In this document: in pieces, positions 55,880-63,848 of the stretch
Layout: every line of letters begins with the position of its first letter
Numbering within the stretch: the first letter of the stretch is position 1
Source: SAR86 cluster bacterium AG-422-O05
GTDB lineage: Bacteria; Pseudomonadota; Gammaproteobacteria; Magnimaribacterales; D2472
NCBI GenBank assembly: GCA_003213495.1
Contig: QCMW01000001.1
Location: 124,001 to 188,000, forward strand
Direction: 5' to 3'
DNA: 64,000 nucleotides
The notes under the pieces: generated by a model
The model's database searches: none
What the model saw: only the letters and a program-made list of their open reading frames with translations
What the model was told of the DNA's origin: nothing
Position numbers and translations under genes: made by a program

Positions 55880-56533
55880 TCAATTAATGATATCTTCAAA
55901 TGAATATAAATTTGGCTTATTAAAGTTTATAGACTTAGCACACATGATTGCACCCTCTGCAAAAATTTTCCTGGATAAAGCTTCATGCGAAAAACATACA
56001 GTCCCGTTATCAGAACAAAAAATAATTTTGTGAGTGCCAAAAATATTGGCAACTCTATAGGATTTGATTTTTATATCTTGAATAAAATTATTGTTGTCAT
56101 GTTCTGTAATAAATTTTTTTAATTCAATAGCTGTTCCCGAAGGCTTATCGACTTTTTCAAGATGATGGGTCTCTTCAATGTAACATTTTAGTTTATCTTG
56201 ATTGTGATGAATAAAAGATGCTAATGACTTCTTCAAATATATCATGCCCCTACTCATATTGGCAGCTAGAACAATTGGAATTAAATTTGCAGCCTCTCGA
56301 ATCTCATTTAAGTTATCATTAGTAAATCCAGTTGTTCCAATAATTATTGGTTTTTTTGCTGCAACACATTTTTTTAAAATTTTTTTTGCAGAACTCGGAT
56401 GTGAAAAATCAATTACTAAATCAGAGCAAGAAATATCATCAAAGCATTCAACTAGAGAACTGTCATTTTTAATTAAGTTACTTACTTTTGTGCCCATCTT
56501 TCCAGATGTGCCGTTGATCATAACTTTTATCAT
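55880..56533 (-). CDS. dapB: 4-hydroxy-tetrahydrodipicolinate reductase, compact form
   Basis: NAD(P)H-dependent step of lysine/diaminopimelate synthesis. It is 217 residues against 273 in E. coli. The dinucleotide-binding GTSGKMG, the IGTTGF loop, the catalytic signature ETHHLEKVDKPSGTA and the C-terminal AEGAIMCAKSI are retained. About 30 residues after the first nucleotide-binding motif and parts of the C-terminal domain are lost. The start overlaps the dnaJ stop by one base (TAATG). In Pseudomonas the next gene would be carA; here rpsB follows. Confidence 0.9.
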   Translation of the reverse strand: MIKVMINGTSGKMGTKVSNLIKNDSSLVECFDDISCSDLVIDFSHPSSAKKILKKCVAAKKPIIIGTTGFTNDNLNEIREAANLIPIVLAANMSRGMIYLKKSLASFIHHNQDKLKCYIEETHHLEKVDKPSGTAIELKKFITEHDNNNFIQDIKIKSYRVANIFGTHKIIFCSDNGTVCFSHEALSRKIFAEGAIMCAKSINFNKPNLYSFEDIIN

Positions 56534-57636
56534 TATTCTTTATTTTTAGCTATTGCTTTTAAAAAAATATTAGTTCCAGGATAATTCTTTGAGGCTTCTA
56601 ATTTTTTTGTGAGTTCGCTTAATGCTTTCAATTGAGCTTTATCAAGGTTTGATGGAGTTTCAACTATAACTCGACATAGTATATCTCCACGTCTTCTGTC
56701 TCTAACTATTGAAGCCCCTTCCCCTTTAATTCTAAATACTTTGCCAGTCTGGGTATTTGAAGGTATTTTTAACGAAATTGTCTTTTCTAGAGTTGGTATC
56801 TTAATAGAACCACCTAAAATTGATACATCAAATGGTATTGGCGCCTCAATGTAAAGATGTCTTCCATCTCTATCAAATAAAGGATTGTCTTTGACTCTAA
56901 TAGCAACATATAGATCTCCAGATCTGCCGCCTTTCATCCACTCTCCCTCACCTGATAATCGAACTTTATCACCATTATCTACTCCTGCAGGAATATTCAC
57001 AGATAAAGTTTTGTTCTCCTTAATTGCTCCAACTCCACCACAAGTACCACATTTTTCTTTTATAACCTGTCCTGTACCTGCACAAACCGAACAGGTCTGT
57101 TGAATTGAAAAAAATCCTTGTTGCATTCTTACCTGACCAGTGCCATTACAATTCATACATGTAACAGGTTTTGTTCCTTTAGCAGCTCCACTTCCTAAAC
57201 AATCAGGACATTCTCTGTGTGAAGGTATTTTTATCTTTTTTTGAACACCAAGAACTGCATCTTTTAAAGATAATTCAAGATTATATTGAAGATCAGACCC
57301 CCTTCTCTGTCTTCTAGATTGAGATCTTGTTCCAAAAACATCACCAAAAATATCACCAAAAATATCATTAATGTTGATGTCATTAAAATTTGGTCCACCT
57401 CCACCCATACCCTCTACACCAGAATGACCAAATTGATCATATGCTGACTTTTTTTGAGGATCTGATAATACATCATACGCTTCAGCAGCCTCTTTAAATT
57501 TTTCAGCTGCTTCTGGGTTATCGGGATTTCTATCAGGATGAAATTTCATGGCTTTCTTCTTGAAAGCCTTTTTTAACTCTGAAGCTGAGGCATCTCGAGA
57601 GACCTCTAATGTTTCATAATAGTCTCTCTTAGACAT
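56533..57636 (-). CDS. dnaJ: Chaperone DnaJ
   Basis: Hsp40 co-chaperone that delivers substrates to DnaK and stimulates its ATPase. The 367 residues have a J domain with HPD (MKFHPDRNPDNP), and a Gly/Phe-rich linker with repeated IFGD-type units (about 85-100). Four zinc-binding CxxCxGxG motifs follow (CPDCLGSG, CMNCNGTG, CSVCAGTG, CGTCGGVG), then the two C-terminal substrate-binding domains. It lies 9 bp after dnaK. Confidence 0.98.
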   Translation of the reverse strand: MSKRDYYETLEVSRDASASELKKAFKKKAMKFHPDRNPDNPEAAEKFKEAAEAYDVLSDPQKKSAYDQFGHSGVEGMGGGGPNFNDININDIFGDIFGDVFGTRSQSRRQRRGSDLQYNLELSLKDAVLGVQKKIKIPSHRECPDCLGSGAAKGTKPVTCMNCNGTGQVRMQQGFFSIQQTCSVCAGTGQVIKEKCGTCGGVGAIKENKTLSVNIPAGVDNGDKVRLSGEGEWMKGGRSGDLYVAIRVKDNPLFDRDGRHLYIEAPIPFDVSILGGSIKIPTLEKTISLKIPSNTQTGKVFRIKGEGASIVRDRRRGDILCRVIVETPSNLDKAQLKALSELTKKLEASKNYPGTNIFLKAIAKNKE

Positions 57637-57645
57637 GAAAAATAA

Positions 57646-59568
57646 TTATTTATCTTCTTCTTTTACTTCTTCAAACTCAGCATCAACCGTGTTCTCATTT
57701 TCAGCAGTAGATTCATCATCAACACTTGCATCACCTTCAGCCTCAGGATTTTCTTGTTTATATAGCTTTTGTGTTAATGGGGTAAGTACATCATTTAAAT
57801 TTTTAGTTGCTGATTCAATTGAACTTATATCTTCAGAAGCAATAGCTTCTTCAAGTGACACAACTGCATCTTCAACTTGTTTTTTCTCATCTTCATCAAG
57901 TTTATCTTCTGACTCTTGTATGGTTTTTCTAGTAGCATGGACTAACATGTCTGCATTATTTTTAGTTTTGACCAATTCCTCAAATTTCTTATCGTCTTCA
58001 GCATTAGCCTCTGCATCTTTAACCATTTTTTCAATATCTTCATCAGATAGGCCGCTTGATGCTTTAATTACAATTGATTGTTCTTTTCCAGTGTTCTTAT
58101 CTTTAGCTGAAACATTTAATATTCCGTTTGCATCTAAATCAAATGAAACTTCAATTTGAGGAACGCCTCTAGATGCTGCAGGAATGTCAGTTAGATTAAA
58201 TTGTCCTAAGGATTTGTTTTGAGCAGCTTGTGTTCTTTCACCCTGAATTACGTGAACCGTAACTGCTGTCTGATTGTCTTCTGCTGTTGAAAAGATTTGT
58301 GACTTTTGAGTTGGAATAGTCGTATTTTTTTCTATAAGGGGAGTTGCAACACCTCCAAGCGTTTCAATCCCTAGAGTTAACGGAGTGACATCCAGTAACA
58401 ATACATCTGTAGTATCTCCTGAGAGAACAGAGCCCTGGATTGCTGCACCTACTGCAACAGCTTCATCAGGGTTTAAATCTTTTCTTGGATCTTTACCAAA
58501 AAAATCTGCAACCTTTTTTTGAACAAGTGGCATTCTAGTTTGGCCACCTACAAGCAAAATCTCATCAATATCTTTTTTAGCTACCTTCGCATCTTTTAAT
58601 GCTAGCTTAAGAGGCTCTAAACTTTTATCAACTAAATCCTCAACTAATGCCTCAAGCTTAGCTCTAGTAATTTTGTGCACAAAATGTTTTGGACCAGAAC
58701 TGTCAGCAGTAATATAGGGTAAATTAACCTCGGTCTGTTCTGATGAGGATAATTCTATTTTAGCTTTTTCAGCTGCCTCTTTTAACCTTTGGAGAGCAAG
58801 TGGATCGCTTTTTAAATCAAAACCAGATTCCTCTTTAAATTTGTCAACAAAATAATCTATTAATCTAAGATCAAAATCTTCACCACCAAGGAATGTGTCA
58901 CCATTGGTAGATAAAACTTCAAATTGATGCTCACCGTCAACATCTGAAATCTCAATTATTGATATATCAAATGTGCCGCCTCCTAAATCATATACTGCAA
59001 CAGTTGAATCACCCTTGCCCTTGTCTAAACCGTAGGCAAGTGCTGCAGCTGTAGGCTCATTAATAATTCTTTTAACATCTAATCCAGCTATTTTGCCTGC
59101 ATCTTTTGTAGCTTGTCTTTGTGAGTCATTAAAATATGCTGGAACTGTAATTACAGCCTCTTTAACTTCATGTCCTAAATAATCCTCAGCAGTTTTTTTC
59201 ATCTTTTTAAGGACTTCTGCAGCTACCTGAGGTGGTGCTAGTTGTTTATTATATGCCTCAACCCAAGCATCTCCATTGTCTGCCTTGATAATTTTATAAG
59301 GAACCATATCGGCATCTTTGCTTACAACCTCATCATCAAATCTTCTTCCGATTAATCTCTTAATTGCATATAAGGTATTTTCAGGGTTAGTAACAGCCTG
59401 TCTTTTAGCAGGCAGTCCAACCAATACCTCATCATTATCTGTATAAGCAATTACTGATGGTGTTGTTCTGGCACCCTCAGAGTTTTCAATGACTTTTTGC
59501 TGCTGACCCTCCACAACTGCTACACAACTGTTGGTTGTTCCTAGATCTATTCCTATAATTTTTGACAT
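57646..59568 (-). CDS. dnaK: Chaperone DnaK (Hsp70)
   Basis: ATP-dependent Hsp70. The 640 residues begin with [17 protein letters not shown] and contain [17 protein letters not shown] and [14 protein letters not shown]. The linker is [19 protein letters not shown], before the substrate-binding domain and acidic C-terminal tail. An AGAGGA ribosome binding site precedes the ATG. It lies 9 bp after grpE and shares the sigma-32-like promoter upstream of that gene. Confidence 0.99.
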   Translation of the reverse strand: MSKIIGIDLGTTNSCVAVVEGQQQKVIENSEGARTTPSVIAYTDNDEVLVGLPAKRQAVTNPENTLYAIKRLIGRRFDDEVVSKDADMVPYKIIKADNGDAWVEAYNKQLAPPQVAAEVLKKMKKTAEDYLGHEVKEAVITVPAYFNDSQRQATKDAGKIAGLDVKRIINEPTAAALAYGLDKGKGDSTVAVYDLGGGTFDISIIEISDVDGEHQFEVLSTNGDTFLGGEDFDLRLIDYFVDKFKEESGFDLKSDPLALQRLKEAAEKAKIELSSSEQTEVNLPYITADSSGPKHFVHKITRAKLEALVEDLVDKSLEPLKLALKDAKVAKKDIDEILLVGGQTRMPLVQKKVADFFGKDPRKDLNPDEAVAVGAAIQGSVLSGDTTDVLLLDVTPLTLGIETLGGVATPLIEKNTTIPTQKSQIFSTAEDNQTAVTVHVIQGERTQAAQNKSLGQFNLTDIPAASRGVPQIEVSFDLDANGILNVSAKDKNTGKEQSIVIKASSGLSDEDIEKMVKDAEANAEDDKKFEELVKTKNNADMLVHATRKTIQESEDKLDEDEKKQVEDAVVSLEEAIASEDISSIESATKNLNDVLTPLTQKLYKQENPEAEGDASVDDESTAENENTVDAEFEEVKEEDK

Positions 59569-59577
59569 ATTTTTCCT

Positions 59578-60150
59578 CTAATTTTTAATAACAGTTACTC
59601 TTGCTGGTCTCAAAACTCGTGAGTGAAGCTCCCAGCCTCTTTGAAAGATATTTCCCACATAACCATCTTTCTTATTTTTATCTTGCTCCATAGAAACAGC
59701 TTCGTGTTTTTCTGGATTAAATTCCTCATTTAGTGGATAGATAGGTATCATTCCAAATTTATCAAGAGTTGATTCAAAAGATTTGAGAGTGAGTTCAATA
59801 CCCTCTTTGTCTTCTTTTGTTATATTTTCAGATAAATTTGAGAGTGCATTTTCTAAATTATCAATAATAGGGAGGAGTTCTAAAAGCAACCTTTCTGTTC
59901 CATATTTGTGTGCTTTTTCTACTTCCGAAAGAGTTCTCTTCAATGCATTATCTAAATCTGCATTTGCTCTAAGCAATAGCTTTTCAAGTTCCTCATTTTT
60001 ATCAAACAACTCCTCATAAGATGGTGTACCAATGCTCTCATCAGTTTCGGAAGCATCAGATACATCTTTGTCAGCACTATCGCCATTGAGCTTATTTTCT
60101 TCAGACTCAATATTTTCTTTTTCTAATTTTTCTTTTTTATCACTCATCAT
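59578..60150 (-). CDS. grpE: Nucleotide exchange factor GrpE
   Basis: Exchange factor for DnaK. The 190 residues have an acidic, disordered N-terminus (about 1-55), the long dimerising coiled coil (about 55-120), and the beta-wing domain with FNPEKHEAVSMEQ and VGNIFQRGWELHSRVLRPARV. Two adjacent ATGs (60150 and 60147) are possible. First gene of grpE-dnaK-dnaJ-dapB. The recN gene found between grpE and fur in Pseudomonas is missing; only 60 bp separate them. Confidence 0.96.
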   Translation of the reverse strand: MMSDKKEKLEKENIESEENKLNGDSADKDVSDASETDESIGTPSYEELFDKNEELEKLLLRANADLDNALKRTLSEVEKAHKYGTERLLLELLPIIDNLENALSNLSENITKEDKEGIELTLKSFESTLDKFGMIPIYPLNEEFNPEKHEAVSMEQDKNKKDGYVGNIFQRGWELHSRVLRPARVTVIKN

Positions 60151-60169
60151 AAAATCCCTATACAGAAAT

Positions 60170-60197
60170 ATATTGGGATTTATAATGCTAGTTCAAG
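60170..60197 (-). promoter_or_regulatory. Sigma-32 (heat-shock) type promoter for grpE-dnaK-dnaJ
   Basis: Minus strand: -35 CTTGAA (60197-60192), 14-bp spacer, -10 CCCAATAT (60177-60170), against the E. coli RpoH consensus CTTGAA-N13/14-CCCCATNT. Only one of the fixed -10 positions differs. The predicted start is about 13 nt before the grpE ATG. This implies an RpoH-type sigma factor in the genome. Confidence 0.75.
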
Positions 60198-60210
60198 GGT
60201 TATATATTTT

Positions 60211-60621
60211 TTAGATTTTCTTCACATGAAGAACAAGATTGTGGTCAACTATTTGATAGCCTGCATCTGAGGCAATCTTATTTAGCTTATCAATCAATTC
60301 TTGGTCCTGAAATTCAAGAACTTTGCCAGTTTCAACATCTACCATATGCTCATGATGTTCTTCAATAACTTCATAAACAGCATGGCTTCCTTCAAAATGA
60401 TGTTTTTTTACCATGCCAGCATTTTCAAATTGTGTTAAAACTCTGTATACAGAGGCCAATCCAATATTTTCACCTTTATTCAAAAGTTCTTTATAAATAT
60501 CTTCAGCGCTAAAATGCGCCTCCTCTTGAATGGCAGTGGATTCTAGAACTTCCATTATCTTGATTCTAGGAAGTGTGGCCTTAAGTCCTGCTTTTTTTAG
60601 TTCTCTATTTTGGTCATTCAT
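60211..60621 (-). CDS. fur: Ferric uptake regulator Fur
   Basis: Fe(II)-responsive repressor. The 136 residues have an N-terminal winged helix (KKAGLKATLPRIKIMEVLES, GLASVYRVLTQFENAGMV) and a C-terminal dimer/metal domain with HHEHMVDVETGKVLEFQD. The CxxC zinc site of E. coli Fur is absent and the segment matches the cysteine-free Pseudomonas type. The closest -10-like element is TATACT (60638-60633). It is divergent from bamE, as in Pseudomonas (fur-omlA). I see no clear Fur box in the gap. Confidence 0.95.
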   Translation of the reverse strand: MNDQNRELKKAGLKATLPRIKIMEVLESTAIQEEAHFSAEDIYKELLNKGENIGLASVYRVLTQFENAGMVKKHHFEGSHAVYEVIEEHHEHMVDVETGKVLEFQDQELIDKLNKIASDAGYQIVDHNLVLHVKKI

Positions 60622-60675
60622 TCTACTTAAATAGTATAGTACAGTTTTTAGTTTAATTGCTCTAATTCTCTTATA

Positions 60676-60704
60676 GCGACATGCATAATTTTAATAAGTA
60701 TAAT
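60676..60704 (+). promoter_or_regulatory. Promoter of bamE
   Basis: GCGACA (60676-60681, weak -35), 17-bp spacer, perfect TATAAT (60699-60704). The -10 covers the in-frame ATG at 60703, so that ATG cannot be in the transcript; the next ATG at 60724 must be the start. Confidence 0.6.
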
Positions 60705-60723
60705 GCAGATAAAATATAAAAAA

Positions 60724-61062
60724 ATGTTTAAAAAATATACTAAAAATTTTTCATATCTTTGCTTGGTGATCTTCTTTATTTCCTGCTCATCACTAACGCC
60801 ATATAAAGTTCCAGTATTGCAAGGTAATCTTTTTGAAGAAAAAGATATTGATAAGTTGTCTGCAGGCTTAACAAAGGAGCAAGTCCAATTTATCCTTGGT
60901 ACTGCACTTATAAAAGATCCATTTCATTCTCAAAGATGGGACTATTACTATTCTGTAAAGGTTGGAACTGAAATTCTCAGTGAAAGAAAAATATCTATAT
61001 TGTTTGATGAAAATAATCTTGTGGATAGTTGGACTATTGAAGAGATAGATATAACTGATTAG
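60724..61062 (+). CDS. bamE: Outer membrane protein assembly factor BamE (SmpA/OmlA)
   Basis: Small outer-membrane lipoprotein of the BAM complex. I place the start at ATG 60724 (MFKKYTKN, 112 residues), because the upstream in-frame ATG at 60703 lies in the -10 box. The signal peptide ends in the lipobox FISC, with the lipidated cysteine followed by SSLTPYKVPVLQGNLF. The family motifs LSAGLTKEQVQFILGTAL and DPFHSQRWDYYYSV follow. The 3' end overlaps convergent ratA by 4 bp. Confidence 0.92.
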   Translation: MFKKYTKNFSYLCLVIFFISCSSLTPYKVPVLQGNLFEEKDIDKLSAGLTKEQVQFILGTALIKDPFHSQRWDYYYSVKVGTEILSERKISILFDENNLVDSWTIEEIDITD

Positions 61063-61487
61063 TTTTTTATTTGTAACTTATCTACAAATGCTTCTAAAGC
61101 ATTTTCGCAAAAATCATTTATAACTTGATCCGTAATTATATTTTCTAATATAAATGGTAGCTTAAATTCAGCATCAAAACTTACATCTGTGCTTGAACGT
61201 TCATTTCCTATTACTGACCACTGTCCCGTAAAAAAGTCAAACGGACCTTTAATTTGTTCTATATTGATTGTATTGTCTGTCAAAATATTTTTCGATCTTA
61301 CTAGATAAGTTTTCAAAAAAAAATTAAAGGTAAGTTCTCCTATTTCGTAATCATCATTTTTTTCAATTAATTTAGCTTTGGAACATCCTGGAATAAATTC
61401 CGAATAATTTTCAAACCTAGCTATTTGACTAAAAACTTCTTTGCTATCAGCATTGATAGATCTAGAAAAACTTAACTTCCTAGCCAC
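61059..61487 (-). CDS. ratA: START/COQ10-like protein RatA
   Basis: Member of the RatA (YfjG)/COQ10 START-like family. E. coli RatA was described as inhibiting 70S assembly, and the eukaryotic Coq10 relatives bind ubiquinone, so the cellular role is not settled. The 142 residues include the N-terminal FSRSINADSKEVFSQIARFE, YSEFIPGCSKAKLIEK and the C-terminal NDFCENALEAFVDKL. The start is GTG, directly after the transporter stop. In E. coli and Pseudomonas ratA adjoins smpB; here two membrane-protein genes lie between. Confidence 0.88.
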   Translation of the reverse strand: MARKLSFSRSINADSKEVFSQIARFENYSEFIPGCSKAKLIEKNDDYEIGELTFNFFLKTYLVRSKNILTDNTINIEQIKGPFDFFTGQWSVIGNERSSTDVSFDAEFKLPFILENIITDQVINDFCENALEAFVDKLQIKN

Positions 61488-61488
61488 T

Positions 61489-62814
61489 TTAGAAAAGTTG
61501 CGATATCAACACAATTCCAACACCAATAGGCGCAACAAACTTAATAAAGATTCTCCATATTTTATATATAGCTTGATTAATATTACCAAGCTCATCCTTT
61601 ATTAAAGATTCTTTCATAAACCAACCAATAAATATTGCTATGAGCATGCCTCCGAGAGGCTGCATGATATTTACAGATATTAATTCAACATTAGCTTGGA
61701 AAAAGTTATTTCCGTCTTGATCAAAACCAAAAGCAGTTCCAATTCCGATAACCCAGCAAGCTATAGAAATTATTATTGCTGACTTTGTTCTTGAAAGATA
61801 TCCCTCTTCAGCAAGATATGCAACGCCAGGCTCTAATATTGAAATTGAAGAACTCAGGGCTGCTACTGATAATAAGATAAAAAAGATTGGGCCAATAATA
61901 TTTCCAAAATCCATTGTGTTAAATGCTGTTTGAAGTGAAATAAAAACAAGTCCAGGACCACCACTGGCTTCAAGACCTTGTATTGCAAATATTATAGGAA
62001 AAACTGCTAACCCTGCCATTATGGCGACAAGCGTATCTAGGGCTCCGACGCTAACAGAGGTTGAAGCAATATTTTGATCTTTAGACATATATGCTCCATA
62101 AGCCATAATTGATCCCATACCTAAACTTAAACTGAAAAAAGCTTGCCCCATTGCAACTAAAAAAGTGTCTGAAGTTATTTTAGTAAAATCTGGCTTGAAC
62201 AAGAAAGATAAGGCTTCTTTAAAAGCTCCATTAATAATTCCATATACAACCATAAATATTAGGAGCAATCCAAGCATTGGCATTAAGATTTTAACCATTC
62301 TTCCAATACCTTTTTTTACTCCAGCAGAAACAATAAACATTGTTAAGCCCATAAATATGGTGTGCCACAACATAAGCTCTTTAGGAGAGTTTACTATGGA
62401 TAAAAATTGTCCAGCAGTATCAAGATCATTTGAAGATGCGGAAACAAAAATATACTTAAGACAGATGCCAGCGATTACGCTGTAAAAAGAAAGTATTAAT
62501 ATTCCAGCAGATATACCAATCCATCCAACTCCTTGCCATGCGGATGAAACATCTGAATCTATTGCAGACTTCTTCATGGAATTGATTGGACTGTTTCCAG
62601 ATCTTCTACCAATCAAAATTTCACTCAACATTATCGGCAGTCCAATTAAAACAATGCATAATAAATATATTAGAACGAATGCGCCGCCCCCTTCTGTGCC
62701 AGCTTTGTATGGAAATCCCCATATATTGCCCAATCCAACAGCAGAACCAGTTGCTGCAAGAACGAATGTCCATTTTCCTATCCAAGTGCCGTGAGATTTG
62801 AGTGTCTTTTGCAT
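61489..62814 (-). CDS. Sodium-dependent symporter, NSS (SNF) family
   Basis: Inner-membrane Na+-coupled importer of the LeuT-fold NSS family, likely for an amino acid or similar solute; the substrate is not predictable. The 441 residues include the TM1 signature FVLAATGSAVGLGNIWGFPY, which forms the Na+ and substrate sites, and EGGGAFVLIYLLC. About 11 TM segments follow, the size of the shorter bacterial NSS proteins. No ribosome binding site is visible; TATAAA begins exactly 12 nt before the ATG. It lies 7 bp after the DUF3429-like gene. Confidence 0.92.
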   Translation of the reverse strand: MQKTLKSHGTWIGKWTFVLAATGSAVGLGNIWGFPYKAGTEGGGAFVLIYLLCIVLIGLPIMLSEILIGRRSGNSPINSMKKSAIDSDVSSAWQGVGWIGISAGILILSFYSVIAGICLKYIFVSASSNDLDTAGQFLSIVNSPKELMLWHTIFMGLTMFIVSAGVKKGIGRMVKILMPMLGLLLIFMVVYGIINGAFKEALSFLFKPDFTKITSDTFLVAMGQAFFSLSLGMGSIMAYGAYMSKDQNIASTSVSVGALDTLVAIMAGLAVFPIIFAIQGLEASGGPGLVFISLQTAFNTMDFGNIIGPIFFILLSVAALSSSISILEPGVAYLAEEGYLSRTKSAIIISIACWVIGIGTAFGFDQDGNNFFQANVELISVNIMQPLGGMLIAIFIGWFMKESLIKDELGNINQAIYKIWRIFIKFVAPIGVGIVLISQLF

Positions 62815-62821
62815 AATATTT

Positions 62822-63283
62822 TTATAAGTATGGGCTACTATATGGGTTTATCCAATACCCTATTGATATTAAAAAACTTATACAAACTAGTAAAGTAAGA
62901 ATTTTTCTAAATTTTTTATAATCTTCATCTTTTTCATTAAAGATCCATGTTGATTTTTCGAATATATAAAAAAGATAAAAGCCGATGATAGAAATTATCA
63001 TCGAAGTGAGAATAAAGTCAAAAAACATCAATAGCAAAATTAAGCATCCAATTAAACTAAATCCAATTCCTATTGATAGGTTAAATACTTGATTCTGTTG
63101 ATCATCTCTCCAACCCCAAGCAAATCCACCTAAGAACGTAATTATTATTGACCCATAAGCTATTTGAAAAACAATTAAAGTTTTACTTATTTCACCACCT
63201 AGAATCCAAGGCAAAAGAGAAAAAACTGCAAAAGGAATAAAGCCTACATAGCCAAAAGTTGATTTAACATTAGTAATATTCAA
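62822..63283 (-). CDS. DUF3429-like membrane protein
   Basis: Unknown function. The 153 residues form about five transmembrane helices, with the segment AYGSIIITFLGGFAWGW typical of DUF3429 proteins and a C-terminal STWIFNEKDEDYKKFRK loop. The start is TTG (63283), supported by the family N-terminus but without a good ribosome binding site. It is divergent from smpB and upstream of the NSS transporter, with which it is probably co-transcribed; no functional link is known. Confidence 0.7.
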   Translation of the reverse strand: MNITNVKSTFGYVGFIPFAVFSLLPWILGGEISKTLIVFQIAYGSIIITFLGGFAWGWRDDQQNQVFNLSIGIGFSLIGCLILLLMFFDFILTSMIISIIGFYLFYIFEKSTWIFNEKDEDYKKFRKILTLLVCISFLISIGYWINPYSSPYL

Positions 63284-63303
63284 TTTTTTTTGCTCTTAAA
63301 ATA

Positions 63304-63331
63304 TTGCACTTAGATTTTCAAAATACATAAT
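63304..63331 (+). promoter_or_regulatory. Promoter of smpB
   Basis: TTGCAC (63304-63309), 16-bp spacer, CATAAT (63326-63331), starting 11 nt before the smpB ATG. There is no Shine-Dalgarno sequence in the 5-nt remainder, so the message would be leaderless or nearly so. Confidence 0.5.
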
Positions 63332-63336
63332 AAAGT

Positions 63337-63807
63337 ATGTCTAAAGAAAAAACTGCATTAATTGTAAAGAATAAAAATGCATCAAGAAACTTTAAATTAG
63401 ATGAATCTTTTCAAGCTGGTATTGTGCTTGAAGGCTGGGAAGTTAAATCATTGAGAGATTCAAAGGTTGATGTGAAGAATTCTTATGTAAATATACGAAA
63501 AGGTGAGGCATGGCTGATAGGAGTAAAAATAGATAGTCCTGCTTCTCTTCAGCAAGAAAATATTGATACAACTAAATCTAGAAAGCTTTTACTTCATAAA
63601 AAAGAAATTGCCAAAATAGAAAGATTGAAAGGTGAAAAAGGCCTTACCTGTGTATTAACCAGAATATATTGGAAAGATAATCTTATTAAATGTGATATTG
63701 CAATGGGCCAAGGTAAAAAACACAGGGATCAAAGAGAAGACATCAAAAAAAGAGATTGGGAGCGAGATCAAGGAAGAATTCTCAAAAATTCAAAAAAGTT
63801 TTCCTAA
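63337..63807 (+). CDS. smpB: SsrA-binding protein SmpB
   Basis: Binds tmRNA and delivers it to stalled ribosomes. The 156 residues (E. coli 160) have the OB-fold core with NKNASRNFKLDESFQAGIVL and GWEVKSLRDSKVDVKNSYV. The basic C-terminal tail (KKHRDQREDIKKRDWERD) enters the mRNA channel. Its partner ssrA begins 41 bp downstream on the same strand. Confidence 0.97.
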   Translation: MSKEKTALIVKNKNASRNFKLDESFQAGIVLEGWEVKSLRDSKVDVKNSYVNIRKGEAWLIGVKIDSPASLQQENIDTTKSRKLLLHKKEIAKIERLKGEKGLTCVLTRIYWKDNLIKCDIAMGQGKKHRDQREDIKKRDWERDQGRILKNSKKFS

Positions 63808-63830
63808 TCGAATCAAAAAAAATATTAATG

Positions 63831-63836
63831 TATAAT
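63831..63836 (+). promoter_or_regulatory. -10 element for ssrA
   Basis: Perfect TATAAT 12 nt before the tmRNA 5' end, in the 41-bp gap after smpB. The matching -35 position is poor. Confidence 0.5.
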
Positions 63837-63848
63837 GCCCTTCCTTAT

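Noticed and set aside
57290-57380. Tandem repeat in dnaJ
   Set aside because: It encodes the usual Gly/Phe-rich linker of DnaJ, not a separate repeat element.
60703-60723. Upstream ATG of bamE
   Set aside because: The ATG is part of the TATAAT -10 element, so it would not be in the transcript.
60622-60723. Fur box in the fur/bamE gap
   Set aside because: AT-rich sequence gives only weak partial matches to the GATAATGATAATCATTATC consensus.
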